A DNA stretch of 64,000 nt from Propionispora hippei DSM 15287 (GTDB lineage Bacteria > Bacillota > Negativicutes > Propionisporales > Propionisporaceae), in the NCBI RefSeq assembly GCF_900141835.1, contig NZ_FQZD01000014.1, positions 57,811-121,810 on the forward strand, in the 5' to 3' direction. Shown piece by piece: positions 49,642 through 58,896 of this stretch. The position numbers and the translations under genes are program-made. The notes below the pieces were generated by a model. That model searched no databases. It saw only the letters and a program-made list of their open reading frames with translations, and was not told the DNA's origin. Within the stretch, counting starts at the first letter, position 1; every line of letters begins with the position of its first letter.

Positions 49642-50316
49642 ATGAATGCTTTTCTGGGATTCGCCATGCTGGCATCTATTATCGCTGGGGCTGCTTCGGT
49701 GGCCGGTATTATATTCGCTCTTGTCAAGCACAGACCCAAAAATAAGTGGGCTGTCTGTATGATCTGCAGCGTGATCGTGTTTGCCGCTTCCCTCTGCACA
49801 TACGAAGTATCTACGCCAAAAGAAAATCGTCCTGCCCCTTCTGCTGCAACTGTTCAGCAAGAAGCTCCGGACAACGGCGAAGGAAGTTCAACTCAAGAAG
49901 AACCATCTCCGGCCAAGCAGCAACCTATTTGCCCGGTAGCTGGAATCGGTGATACGGCTGATCTGTTTTCGGATAAATACGGCGAAGGCAAGGATAACGG
50001 TATTGGACATAGGTATCAAAATGATAAGATACTCGTTATGGAGGTCAATGGTCTTGCCCGTAATGTAACGGTAAATGAAAAATCCGGTAAGAAAATGGAG
50101 CTTGATAGTATATCTGGTTTCCTTCCGTCTGATATGAAGATTGTCAAAGAATACAGGGACGAATCTGAAACATATCCTAAGTTCATATACATTGGTGAAT
50201 CTGCTGCTTTGCAGAAGGTTTTTCCTGATGATAAAGGCAAATTTGTCGTGATACAAAAAGTATTTGCGAACGAGGGTAAAACTGTATTTATTATCGGCAC
50301 TGGCGAAAACCCGTGA
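49642..50316 (+). CDS. Membrane protein of the lysogenic operon
   Basis: 224 residues from an ATG at 49642 (GGAGG upstream). Two N-terminal hydrophobic segments (FAMLASIIAGAASVAGIIFALV and WAVCMICSVIVFAASLCTY), a Pro/Ala/Glu linker, then an outer domain of about 130 residues with FSDKYGEGKDNGIG and KFIYIGESAALQKVF. It is co-transcribed with the repressor and may be a superinfection-exclusion or phenotype-changing protein. No family recognised. Confidence 0.6.
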   Translation: MNAFLGFAMLASIIAGAASVAGIIFALVKHRPKNKWAVCMICSVIVFAASLCTYEVSTPKENRPAPSAATVQQEAPDNGEGSSTQEEPSPAKQQPICPVAGIGDTADLFSDKYGEGKDNGIGHRYQNDKILVMEVNGLARNVTVNEKSGKKMELDSISGFLPSDMKIVKEYRDESETYPKFIYIGESAALQKVFPDDKGKFVVIQKVFANEGKTVFIIGTGENP

Positions 50317-50370
50317 TCCGCTTTCAAAGCTCCGTTGAAAGCAGCATGACAAATTAAAAGAAAAAATGAA

Positions 50371-50404
50371 AGAGCCGCCTCCTCTGTAAAAAGGAAGCGG
50401 CTCT
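50371..50404. terminator. Hairpin after the membrane protein gene
   Basis: AGAGCCGCCTCC / GGAAGCGGCTCT stem with a 10-base loop. T-rich flank is on the minus strand; on the plus strand there is no clear T-run, so the activity is uncertain. Confidence 0.5.
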
Positions 50405-50427
50405 AATCTATGAAAGGGTGCTTGAGA

Positions 50428-51927
50428 ATGAACGCTGTTATATATGCCCGGTACTCATCCGATAACCAGCGCGAAGAATCTATCACCGCGCAGCTCCGTG
50501 TCTGCCGGGAATACTGTCGCAAAAAAGGGTATATACTCACGCACGAATACACTGACGAGGCTATGACCGGCACCAACGACGACCGGGCCGGATATATTCA
50601 GATGATAAAGGATGCCCAAAAGCATCTATTTGATATTGCCATATTCCACAAAATCGACCGGAACGCCCGCAATGAATACGACTATTACATCAACAAGATG
50701 AAGCTGCTCCGGGCTGGAATCCACGTTGAATATGCCAGCCTAGGTTTTGACATTGAAACCCCGGAAGGCCAACTCATGGAAAATCAGCTGGTAGGAATCG
50801 CTGCCTATTACTCCCGCAACCTTTCAACCGAAGTACGCAAAGGCCTCAAAGAAAATGCCCTGCAGGCGATTCATTGTGGCGGCCGTCCTCCGTTCGGCTA
50901 TAAAGTCATAGAAAAGAAATATTATATCGAGGAGCATGAGGCTATGATTGTCCGCTTTATTTTCGATATGTATGTCAAAAACTATACCTATGGCCGTATG
51001 GTTGCCGCCTGCCGTGATAAGGGATATAAGACAAGAGCGGGCCGGGACTGGTGCAAAAACTCTTTGCGCGAAATCACCCGGAACAACAAGAAGTATTCCG
51101 GCGTATTCATATACGGTCGCGAGAATCAGTCAAAGCTATATCCCGGTCGAAAGAATGAGATAATAGAAGTACCGGGCGGTATGCCAGCAATCATAGATCC
51201 TGAAACATATCGCATCGCACATGATCGTGAAAAGAATTTCGTGTTTACCCAAGGGCAACATCATGCCAAAGTGAACTATCTGCTGTCCGGTCTCATCTAT
51301 TGCGGCGTATGCGGCCGTGCCATGGTCGCCTGCCGGGCAGTGTCAAACGGTAAACGCCCATACGATTATCAATATTACAAGTGCCGTCAGAACGTCGCAG
51401 GAGCCGAGCAGTGCAAGGTAAAGACGATACGCAAAGACTTTATCGAAGGTATAGCTAAAAAGTACGTGAAGGGCATCGTAGGCAGTAAGGAAGCCGTCGA
51501 AGATATCTGCCACTCCATAAATGAGCGTGTCGAGAAAGAGAACAAGACCGGTTCGAATGAAGTAAGGGCACTTGAGCGTGAGGAACGCAGTCTCAATCGA
51601 AAGATGGAAAACTTGCTCAATATAGTCGAAGATGGTGCATTATCTGACGTGATCCGTGGACGCATAAAGACCTTGCATGAACGTCTTAGCCAAATATCGG
51701 ACCGTATGATTGAGCTTCGGGAAGAAGATAAGCCTAAGCTAGATGCTGATCGCGTGTATGAGGCCATCAAAGTATGGCAGGATGCAGAAGATGATGCTAG
51801 CTTAGCATCTATGTTTAAAGCATTCATTAGCCAGATAAGGGTTTTTCCTAAAACGATAGAGATTGATTTCTTCCTCGACATCAACGGAAGAAAATATATC
51901 ATGAAACAAAAAAAGAGGCCGGTATAA
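50428..51927 (+). CDS. int: Large serine recombinase (phage integrase)
   Basis: 499 residues from the ATG at 50428 (AAAGGGTG upstream). Resolvase domain starts NAVIYARYSSDNQREESI with the catalytic Ser about residue 10; KIDRNARNEYDYYINKMKLL. Recombinase domain (GYKVIEKKYYIEEHEAMIV), a zinc ribbon (CGVCGRAMVACRA), a coiled coil (REERSLNRKMENLLNIVEDG) and a beta-type end. Integrates and, with a directionality factor, excises the prophage. It lies directly before attR. Confidence 0.95.
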   Translation: MNAVIYARYSSDNQREESITAQLRVCREYCRKKGYILTHEYTDEAMTGTNDDRAGYIQMIKDAQKHLFDIAIFHKIDRNARNEYDYYINKMKLLRAGIHVEYASLGFDIETPEGQLMENQLVGIAAYYSRNLSTEVRKGLKENALQAIHCGGRPPFGYKVIEKKYYIEEHEAMIVRFIFDMYVKNYTYGRMVAACRDKGYKTRAGRDWCKNSLREITRNNKKYSGVFIYGRENQSKLYPGRKNEIIEVPGGMPAIIDPETYRIAHDREKNFVFTQGQHHAKVNYLLSGLIYCGVCGRAMVACRAVSNGKRPYDYQYYKCRQNVAGAEQCKVKTIRKDFIEGIAKKYVKGIVGSKEAVEDICHSINERVEKENKTGSNEVRALEREERSLNRKMENLLNIVEDGALSDVIRGRIKTLHERLSQISDRMIELREEDKPKLDADRVYEAIKVWQDAEDDASLASMFKAFISQIRVFPKTIEIDFFLDINGRKYIMKQKKRPV

Positions 51928-51962
51928 AACCGGCCTCCCCAGCCCGTCAAATATGGCGGGCT
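51915..51962 (+). terminator. Two terminator hairpins after the integrase
   Basis: GAGGCCGGT / ACCGGCCTC (51915-51937) and AGCCCG / CGGGCT (51941-51962) followed by TTTTTCTTT on the plus strand. They end the integrase transcript. Confidence 0.8.
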
Positions 51963-52037
51963 TTTTCTTTCTCCATTTCCAACATTCGCTGGCGCTTTTT
52001 CTCTTTTGCCAGCTTCTTTTTTGTCCTATTCATGGCC

Positions 52038-52049
52038 TTACTATAGCAA
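52038..52049. repeat. Candidate attR core (direct repeat with 904-915)
   Basis: TTACTATAGCAA, exact copy of the left boundary, 110 bases after the integrase stop and 117 before the chemoreceptor gene. Confidence 0.65.
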
Positions 52050-52165
52050 AGGTTCTATCATAAAAGAGGTGATGATGTCCACTTTTCAGTGAGCAGCTTA
52101 GCCAACTATTTTTACGGTATACGTTCCGCAACACAATGACAAATCTTTTTTAGAGGTGAACAATA

Positions 52166-54142
52166 ATGAACGTGAGAAACAAACTCATCCTTGTCTTTTC
52201 CTTATTAGCAGCTATCATTTTACTTGTATCGACAGGCGCCGGCTATATTTTCACTAAAGAGCAACTGACTAAAGAAATCTACAGTACCTTAGACAATGTC
52301 TCCAAAGCGCAAATACATAAACTGGATGCCTGGCTGGCCAATAAAGCCAGAACGTTGGAAATTACCGAATCCACTATTCAAAAGACCACCAGCGGTAACG
52401 TGACACCGGTCCATTTATCGGGCTATAAAACGGTGGACAAAGAACTGTCCGATATGTATATCGGCACGCCTGAAGGCGTTATGATTGACGGCAGCGGCTG
52501 GACTCCTCCCGCCGGCTACGACCCCCGGACCCGTTCCTGGTATAAACAGGTCAGTGCCGAAGGGAAACTGGTCTTTACCGACCCCTATCTGGATATGGTA
52601 ACTAACCAAATGGCCGTATCAGTGGCAATGCCTATTAAAGGAGAGAACGGGCAGCTTAAAGCCATCATGGCCGAAGACATTCTGCTGCAGACTCTGGTGG
52701 ATATGGTAAAACAAATCAACCTCACCGGCCAGGGCTATGCCTTCCTGCTGGACAGCAAGGGCGTTATGCTGGCCCATCCCGACCCGAACATAGTTTCTAA
52801 AAACATTCTTGAGGACAGCCAGTTTAAAGCTTTGTCCGATCTGACGAAAGAGGCCATGGGTAAGAACGATGTCTTTAAGACTTATCAGGAAAATGGACAA
52901 AACATGCTGGCAGTCTTCAACACCATTCCCACCACCGGCTGGACTCTTGTCATTAACGTACCGGAAAACTACATCTACCAACCTCTTACTACGCTGCGCT
53001 GGCTGTTTATCGGCATTGCCTTTTTATCCATCCTGATTGTTATTGGTGTAACCTTCTTTATTGCCAAACAAATCACCAGGCCGTTGGAAACTTTGGCGGT
53101 AAAGTTCGACTTGCTGTCTAAAGGCGACCTGACTGTTCAGACCGAGGTAAAGGGCAGGGATGAATTTGCGATCCTGGCCAAAGGGTTTAATTATATGGTG
53201 AATAATCTGCATGATATTATCCGTCAGTTGCGGGCCAACGCCGAAACTGTAGCCTCCTCTTCAGAACAGCTTACAGCCAGTGCCGAGCAATCGGCCCAGG
53301 CCTCCTCCCATATTGCTGAAAGCAGCATGAAACTGGCCGAAGGCAGTGAAAAGCAAATCAACAGTATTGATGCGGCAACCACCAGCATCAATGAAATGGC
53401 GGCAGGCATTCAGCATATCGCCGCCAATACCCAGTCAGTGACCGCTGCCAGCGAAGCCACCGCCAATGCCGCGCAAAGCGGCGGCAAAACGGTGGAAGCT
53501 GCCGTTCAACAAATGGAAATCATCTCTAAGACGGTACTGGAATCGGCCGAGGTGGTCAGCAAATTGGGTGAGCGCTCCAAAGAAATCACCCAGATCGTCG
53601 ACACCATTTCCAGCATTGCCGGCCAGACCAACCTGCTGGCTCTCAATGCCGCTATTGAAGCCGCCCGGGCCGGTGAGCAGGGCCGCGGCTTTGCCGTAGT
53701 AGCCGACGAAGTCCGTAAACTGGCCGAACAGTCCCAGGAATCGGCCAAACAGATCGCCGAGTTGATTACCGAAATTCAACGGGAAACCGATCGGGCCGTA
53801 CAGGTCATGCAGGACGGCACCCGCGAAGTGAAAAACGGCTCCAAGGCCGTTGATACCGCAGGCCAGTCCTTTAGCGAAATTACCGGTCTGATCAGCCAGG
53901 TATCGGCCCAGATCACCGACATGTCGGCTGCCATTCAGCAAATCGCCGCCGGCAGTCAGGAAGTGGTCACCGCCGTGAACCGGATTGACGAAATCGGCAA
54001 CCAGTCGGTGGAAGAAATCGCCAACGTCTCGGCCGCCGCCCAACAGCAGTCGGCGTCCATGGAAGAAATCGCCTCCTCCAGCAGTCACTTGTCTAAGCTG
54101 GCCCATGAGCTCGACCAACTGGTGCATAAATTTAAAATTTAG
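52166..54142 (+). CDS. Methyl-accepting chemotaxis protein A (dCache)
   Basis: 658 residues. TM1 at about 7-28; dCache-type ligand domain ([58 protein letters not shown]) to about 275; TM2 about 278-300; HAMP ([21 protein letters not shown]); then the signalling hairpin with the usual tip ([32 protein letters not shown]). It senses small ligands and signals to CheA. It is a paralogue of the next gene. GAGGTGAA ribosome site. Confidence 0.93.
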   Translation: MNVRNKLILVFSLLAAIILLVSTGAGYIFTKEQLTKEIYSTLDNVSKAQIHKLDAWLANKARTLEITESTIQKTTSGNVTPVHLSGYKTVDKELSDMYIGTPEGVMIDGSGWTPPAGYDPRTRSWYKQVSAEGKLVFTDPYLDMVTNQMAVSVAMPIKGENGQLKAIMAEDILLQTLVDMVKQINLTGQGYAFLLDSKGVMLAHPDPNIVSKNILEDSQFKALSDLTKEAMGKNDVFKTYQENGQNMLAVFNTIPTTGWTLVINVPENYIYQPLTTLRWLFIGIAFLSILIVIGVTFFIAKQITRPLETLAVKFDLLSKGDLTVQTEVKGRDEFAILAKGFNYMVNNLHDIIRQLRANAETVASSSEQLTASAEQSAQASSHIAESSMKLAEGSEKQINSIDAATTSINEMAAGIQHIAANTQSVTAASEATANAAQSGGKTVEAAVQQMEIISKTVLESAEVVSKLGERSKEITQIVDTISSIAGQTNLLALNAAIEAARAGEQGRGFAVVADEVRKLAEQSQESAKQIAELITEIQRETDRAVQVMQDGTREVKNGSKAVDTAGQSFSEITGLISQVSAQITDMSAAIQQIAAGSQEVVTAVNRIDEIGNQSVEEIANVSAAAQQQSASMEEIASSSSHLSKLAHELDQLVHKFKI

Positions 54143-54150
54143 CCTTAATA

Positions 54151-54190
54151 AAAATAAGTCCCCGACCGATTGTGGTTGGGGACTTATTTT
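54151..54190 (+). terminator. Terminator after chemoreceptor A
   Basis: AAAATAAGTCCCC / GGGGACTTATTTT, 13-bp perfect stem with T-rich end. Confidence 0.9.
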
Positions 54191-54339
54191 TATACAAAAT
54201 TCGACATCATTAATCATAAAATAACATATTTTACCTTGAACATCACTTTTGTAAGAACTATAATAATCCATGCATATGGGCAATAAGTCTATGCTTTGAA
54301 ATACATTTGCAAAAATAAAAAATATCAGAGGTGACTGTC

Positions 54340-56319
54340 ATGACCGTAAGAACCCGCCTTATTCTTATTTTCTCTCTTTTGTCCGCCGCCATGCTCTTAA
54401 TTGCCACAAGCACAGGCTATTTTTTTACCAAAAGCCAATTGGATGAAGAAATTCACAAGGAATTGGCGCTTGTTTCTCAATCACAAATCCACCAACTGGA
54501 TGGCTGGCTGATTAACAAGACCAAGATCTTAGAATCCACCGCCTCCACCATTGAAAGCACAACCGGAACCGCCACCGTCCAGGGGCCTCATTTATCGGGC
54601 TATCAAAAAATTGACAAGGGAATTCTCTCCGTATATATGGGCACCAGTGACGGGAAAATGATTGACGGCAGTGGCTGGACACCGCCGGCCGATTACGATC
54701 CCCGGACACGTTCCTGGTATACTCAGGCCATGCAAGATAAAAAACTCACCTTCACCGATCCTTACATAGACGCCGATTCCAAACAAATGGTTGTATCCGT
54801 AGCCTTGCCGCTTACCACGCCGAACGCTCAAAACACAGCGGTCATAGCGGAAGACATTCTGCTGCAAACGCTGGTAGAAACAGTTAACGAAATTAAAGTT
54901 AACGGTCAGGGCTACGCCTTCCTGTTGGACAGTAAAGGCTTTATGCTGGCTCATCCTGACCCGAACGTAGTGTCCAAGAACATTTTGGAAGACGGCCAGT
55001 TTAAAGCCCTGGCTGACCTGACGAAGGACGCTCTCGGTAAAAACAATGTTTTTAAAACCTATCAGGAAAACGGCCAACACATGCTGGTCATTTTCAACAC
55101 CATCCCCTCCACTAACTGGACTCTGGGTATCAGCGTACCGGAGGATTATATCTACCAGCCGCTGACCACGCTGGGCCGGCTGTTTATTGCGATTGCTTTA
55201 CTGTCCATCTTAATCGTCATTGCTGTCACCTACTTTGGTGCCAAACAAATCACCCGGCCGCTGGAGCAACTGGCAGTAAAATTCAACTCCTTATCGCAAG
55301 GCGATCTTACTATTCAGACCGAAGTAAGAGGTAAGGACGAATTTGCCGCGTTGGCAAAAGGGTTCAATTACATGGTAAACAATTTACGCGACATTATCCG
55401 TCAGCTACGAACTAACGCCGAAATCGTAGCTTCCTCGTCCGAACAGCTCACCGCCAGCGCCGAGCAGTCGGCTCAGGCTTCCGGACATATTGCCGAAAGC
55501 AGCATGAAGCTGGCCGCCGGCAGTGAAAATCAGCTTAATAACATTGATACAGCCATGACCAGCATCAATGAAATGGCCGCAGGCATTCAGCATATCGCCG
55601 CCAATACCCAGTCAGTTACCGCCGCCAGTGAAGCCACTGCCAATGCCGCCCAAAGCGGTGGCAAAACAGTGGAAGCCGCTGTCCGGCAGATGGACGTCAT
55701 TTCCCGGACAGTCCTGGAGTCGGCGGAAGTGGTTAGCAAATTAGGCGAACGCTCCAAGGAAATCACCCATATCGTTGACACCATTGCCACCATTGCCAGC
55801 CAGACCAACCTGCTGGCGCTCAATGCCGCTATTGAAGCGGCCCGGGCCGGGGAACAGGGCAAAGGCTTTGCCGTGGTAGCCGACGAAGTACGCAAACTGG
55901 CCGAGCAATCACAGAATTCGGCTAAACAAATTGCCGGACTCATTACCGAAATCCAGCAAGAAACCGACCATGCCGTATTGGTGATGCAAAACGGCACTCA
56001 TGAAGTGAAAAACGGTACAGCCGCCGTTCATACTGCCGGTCAGTCCTTCACTGAAATTACCGGTCTGATCAGTCAGGTATCGGCCCAAATAACCGACATG
56101 TCGGCCGCCATTCAACAAATCGCCGCCGGCAGTCAGGAAGTGGTCGCCGCCGTAAACCGGATTGACGAAATCGGCAACCAGTCAGTGGAAGAAATCGCCA
56201 ATGTCTCGGCTGCCGCCGAACAGCAATCGGCTTCCATGGAGGAAATCGCCTCTTCCAGCAGTCACCTGTCTAAGCTGGCCCATGAATTGGACCAACTGGT
56301 TCATAAATTCAAAATCTGA
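54340..56319 (+). CDS. Methyl-accepting chemotaxis protein B (dCache)
   Basis: 659 residues from the ATG at 54340 (AGAGG 8 bases upstream; the GTG at 54331 is less likely). Same domain order as the preceding receptor: TM1, dCache with [23 protein letters not shown]2, HAMP, signalling domain. The signalling halves are nearly the same while the sensor halves differ more, as expected for tandem duplicates with different ligands. Confidence 0.93.
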   Translation: MTVRTRLILIFSLLSAAMLLIATSTGYFFTKSQLDEEIHKELALVSQSQIHQLDGWLINKTKILESTASTIESTTGTATVQGPHLSGYQKIDKGILSVYMGTSDGKMIDGSGWTPPADYDPRTRSWYTQAMQDKKLTFTDPYIDADSKQMVVSVALPLTTPNAQNTAVIAEDILLQTLVETVNEIKVNGQGYAFLLDSKGFMLAHPDPNVVSKNILEDGQFKALADLTKDALGKNNVFKTYQENGQHMLVIFNTIPSTNWTLGISVPEDYIYQPLTTLGRLFIAIALLSILIVIAVTYFGAKQITRPLEQLAVKFNSLSQGDLTIQTEVRGKDEFAALAKGFNYMVNNLRDIIRQLRTNAEIVASSSEQLTASAEQSAQASGHIAESSMKLAAGSENQLNNIDTAMTSINEMAAGIQHIAANTQSVTAASEATANAAQSGGKTVEAAVRQMDVISRTVLESAEVVSKLGERSKEITHIVDTIATIASQTNLLALNAAIEAARAGEQGKGFAVVADEVRKLAEQSQNSAKQIAGLITEIQQETDHAVLVMQNGTHEVKNGTAAVHTAGQSFTEITGLISQVSAQITDMSAAIQQIAAGSQEVVAAVNRIDEIGNQSVEEIANVSAAAEQQSASMEEIASSSSHLSKLAHELDQLVHKFKI

Positions 56320-56344
56320 TCACAGGATCAAACTGCAAAATATA

Positions 56345-56382
56345 AAGGACGGTTATTCTCGCTTTGAGAAATAACCGTCCTT
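56345..56382. terminator. Terminator after chemoreceptor B
   Basis: AAGGACGGTTATT / AAATAACCGTCCTT stem with T-rich end; it may also serve the leftward DUF1634 gene. Confidence 0.85.
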
Positions 56383-56432
56383 TCCATTTCGTGCCGAATC
56401 ACGCTACCATCCCTCTCTTGTATCCTAACATA

Positions 56433-56816
56433 CTACTTGCCAAACAGCAGACTGCTGAGAAGAATCAGAAAGACGAGCGAGGAAATCCCCACGTACAGCC
56501 AATCCTTTTCCTTAAGAAACACCAGAATGGATACGCCCACCCGCAGCACCGGCGTCAGGATTAGACAAAACAGGCCGCTTTGAATGATAGCAAAAGGCTT
56601 TAACTGCAAGGCTCCGGCAAAAAACTCCTTGATACTGGTCGGATAGCTGTGCCCAGGATAACCGCCTTCCCCGGTATGAATAAACCGGATTAGTCCAAAC
56701 AGGATAATCACCGCACTGACCAATACACCAAACCGCAGCGCCTTGCTTACAAACAGCTCCACCTCACGCAGTTCGGCTTCGGCGTCTTTTTGCCTATTTG
56801 TTGCATCCGTCGTCAT
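56433..56816 (-). CDS. DUF1634 membrane protein
   Basis: 127 residues. Three hydrophobic segments (FGVLVSAVIILFGLIRFI, KPFAIIQSGLFCLILTPVLRVGV, WLYVGISSLVFLILLSSLLF) with the DUF1634 look. It is almost always the partner of TauE/SafE permeases, and its ATG overlaps the stop of that gene. Confidence 0.85.
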   Translation of the reverse strand: MTTDATNRQKDAEAELREVELFVSKALRFGVLVSAVIILFGLIRFIHTGEGGYPGHSYPTSIKEFFAGALQLKPFAIIQSGLFCLILTPVLRVGVSILVFLKEKDWLYVGISSLVFLILLSSLLFGK

Positions 56817-57652
56817 ATTCTAACCCCCAATCCCTGTCCCATCATCTGCAGGGCGATGTAGATCAGTACAGGAATAAACAGCTTTCGTATGGTCTTGCTT
56901 TTTAACCGCTGCATGACTCTAGCCCCCAGGGTCGAACCCATTAAAACACCCAGTGCCACCGGTGCCGACACCGCCGGGTTGATATCGCCGCGACATAAGT
57001 AGATCACCGCACTGGCCGCACCGGTCACTCCCATCATGAAATTACTGGTCGCACTGGATACTTTAAGCGGAAGCTTCATGAACATATCCATGGCCATCAC
57101 TTTGAAGCTGCCGCTGCCAATTCCCAGCAACCCGGAAATTACGCCGGCCAGATACATAACCCCAAAGGCCCCCGGCACATTGTCCACATTGTAAACGACA
57201 TGCTTGTCCAGGGCTTTATCATAGTATTCCCCCTGTAATTTGAGCGTCTTAGCCGCCCCGCTCAAAGGAACATTCTCCGGCAGCTCCTGTTTGGTCTTTT
57301 TCAGCATGGCCAGCGCCGAATAGAGAAGCAACAAGCCGAAAATAATATACAGCAGTTGCGGCGCGATCATACCGGCAATCAGCGCACCGGTAATGGCTCC
57401 CACAGTCGTGGCAATCTCTAAAAACATGCCTACCCGGATATTGGTGATTTTGTCCCGGATATAGGCAATGGCCGCCCCGCTGGAGGTAGCGATGACCGAA
57501 ATCAGGCTGGCGCCGATGGCGATCTGAATATCGATCCCGAACAGCAGCGTCAGCACCGGCGTCACAATAATACCGCCGCCCAGGCCTAATACCGCTCCCA
57601 ACATTCCTGCAAATATGGAAAATAGCAATATTTGCAGTGTCATACTTGCCAT
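56813..57652 (-). CDS. TauE/SafE-family sulfite/sulfonate-type permease
   Basis: 279 residues from the ATG at 57652 (GGAGG upstream). Repeated halves with GGGIIVTPVLTLLFGIDIQIAIGASL and AGVISGLLGIGSGSFKVMAMD, 8-9 membrane segments. Probably exports or imports sulfur-containing anions (sulfite, sulfoacetate). Acts with DUF1634. Confidence 0.9.
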   Translation of the reverse strand: MASMTLQILLFSIFAGMLGAVLGLGGGIIVTPVLTLLFGIDIQIAIGASLISVIATSSGAAIAYIRDKITNIRVGMFLEIATTVGAITGALIAGMIAPQLLYIIFGLLLLYSALAMLKKTKQELPENVPLSGAAKTLKLQGEYYDKALDKHVVYNVDNVPGAFGVMYLAGVISGLLGIGSGSFKVMAMDMFMKLPLKVSSATSNFMMGVTGAASAVIYLCRGDINPAVSAPVALGVLMGSTLGARVMQRLKSKTIRKLFIPVLIYIALQMMGQGLGVRI

Positions 57653-57900
57653 TTGTTTCGCCTCCTTTGTAAAGCCGCGCCTGTCCAAACATCTGACAGC
57701 CACGACAGCGCCATGTCCGGTTTTCTCTTTCCTAGCCGCCGGACGTGACCCGCTTTTAATAGTATCACATTTCCCCAGCCATTACCAACCCTTCCGGTCA
57801 CTATTCCAACCTTCCCAACGGTTCAGCCAAAAACATGGCAGCCCTCGATAAAATCGCTTACTACCCTAAACCGCTATACTATAAACAGGGAGGATCCTAT

Positions 57901-58854
57901 ATGCTGCTTCGCTTCGGGTATGTCGCCATTGCCCTGGATGTGCCTCAGGGCTCGCCTAATAAAACGGTTACCGTAAAAGTACTGGAAAAGATCACCGACC
58001 CGTCAGGACGCCTGCACCGTCTGCGGCGCATCCTGCGGGAAAACCTGGAAACCACTCTGCGGGTGCTGCGCTACAATGCCAAAAACAAAATCCATCTCTA
58101 CCGTTTCACCTCTAAGACAGTCCCTTTAGCCACCCATCCGCTAACGGCCGGCTGGAACTATATTGAGGAATACCGACCCCAATGGGAAGAATTGGGCGAC
58201 TATATTCGCCAGAACGACCTGCGGGTAAGCGCTCATCCCGATCATTTTACCCTGCTCAACAGTCCGCAACCTGAAGTCCTGGCAGCCTCACTGCAGGATC
58301 TCGAATACCACGCCCGCCTGTTTGACGCTATGAAACTGCCGCTGGGGCCGCAGCTTGTCCTGCACATCGGCGGTCTGTATAAAGACAAGACTGCCGCGAT
58401 GGACCGCTTTGTCCAGCAATACACCCGCCTGCCGGCTGCCCTTGGGCAGCGGCTTATGCTGGAAAACGACGACAAGAGTTATCATGCGGCCGATGTGCTG
58501 GCCCTCTGCCGTAAGACAGGCTGTCCCATGATACTCGATGTCCACCATCACGCCTGCCTGCCCTGCGATATACCGCTGACGAAGCTCTGGCCGGACATCG
58601 TGGCCACCTGGCAGGGCAAACGGCCCAAAATCCATATATCCAGTCCAAAAAGCGCCAAGGATTTTCGCAGCCATGCCGATTTTGTCAATGCCGCCGATCT
58701 GACTGAGTTCCTTGCCGTAGCCAAAGACTGCGGCCAAGACGTTGACATCATGGTGGAGGCCAAGCAAAAGGACCTGGCCCTCTTCCGTCTGGTGGAAGAC
58801 TTGGCCCGGCTGCCCGGCATAACCCGGGTGGAACCGGCGGCGCTGGAACTGTAA
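57901..58854 (+). CDS. uvsE: UV DNA damage endonuclease UvsE
   Basis: 317 residues from the ATG at 57901 (GGGAGG upstream). LLRFGYVAIALDVPQGSPNKTVTV, YRFTSKTVPLATHPL, LRVSAHPDHFTLLNS, LHIGGLYKDKTAAMDRF, LMLENDDKSYHAADVLALC, MILDVHHHACL and DIMVEAKQKD are the TIM-barrel metal-site motifs of the family. It nicks DNA 5' to UV lesions, an alternative excision repair found in spore formers. Confidence 0.95.
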   Translation: MLLRFGYVAIALDVPQGSPNKTVTVKVLEKITDPSGRLHRLRRILRENLETTLRVLRYNAKNKIHLYRFTSKTVPLATHPLTAGWNYIEEYRPQWEELGDYIRQNDLRVSAHPDHFTLLNSPQPEVLAASLQDLEYHARLFDAMKLPLGPQLVLHIGGLYKDKTAAMDRFVQQYTRLPAALGQRLMLENDDKSYHAADVLALCRKTGCPMILDVHHHACLPCDIPLTKLWPDIVATWQGKRPKIHISSPKSAKDFRSHADFVNAADLTEFLAVAKDCGQDVDIMVEAKQKDLALFRLVEDLARLPGITRVEPAALEL

Positions 58855-58896
58855 GCCGGCCCAAAAACACCTTCCTGGGGTTTGCCGGTCTGCTTT

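Larger units (their letters stand above)
904..52049. mobile_element. Integrated myovirus-like prophage, about 51 kb
   Basis: The region contains all modules of a temperate contractile-tailed phage in syntenic order: serine integrase, repressor and divergent early promoter, replication and recombination genes, late regulator, terminase, portal, capsid, sheath, tube, tape measure, baseplate, fibres and lysis. It is bounded by an exact 12-bp direct repeat. Most structural genes are full length and start with strong ribosome sites. Two early genes (SSB and an adenine methylase) carry stop codons, so function of the early region is uncertain. Confidence 0.9.

Noticed and set aside
51947..52033. 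28-residue Lys-rich minus-strand frame at the right end
   Set aside because: Overlaps the integrase terminator, has no ribosome site and a low-complexity product.
53435..54283. 282-codon minus-strand frame in the chemoreceptor
   Set aside because: Antisense shadow of a conserved signalling domain with codon bias; it reads as Gly/Phe-rich nonsense.
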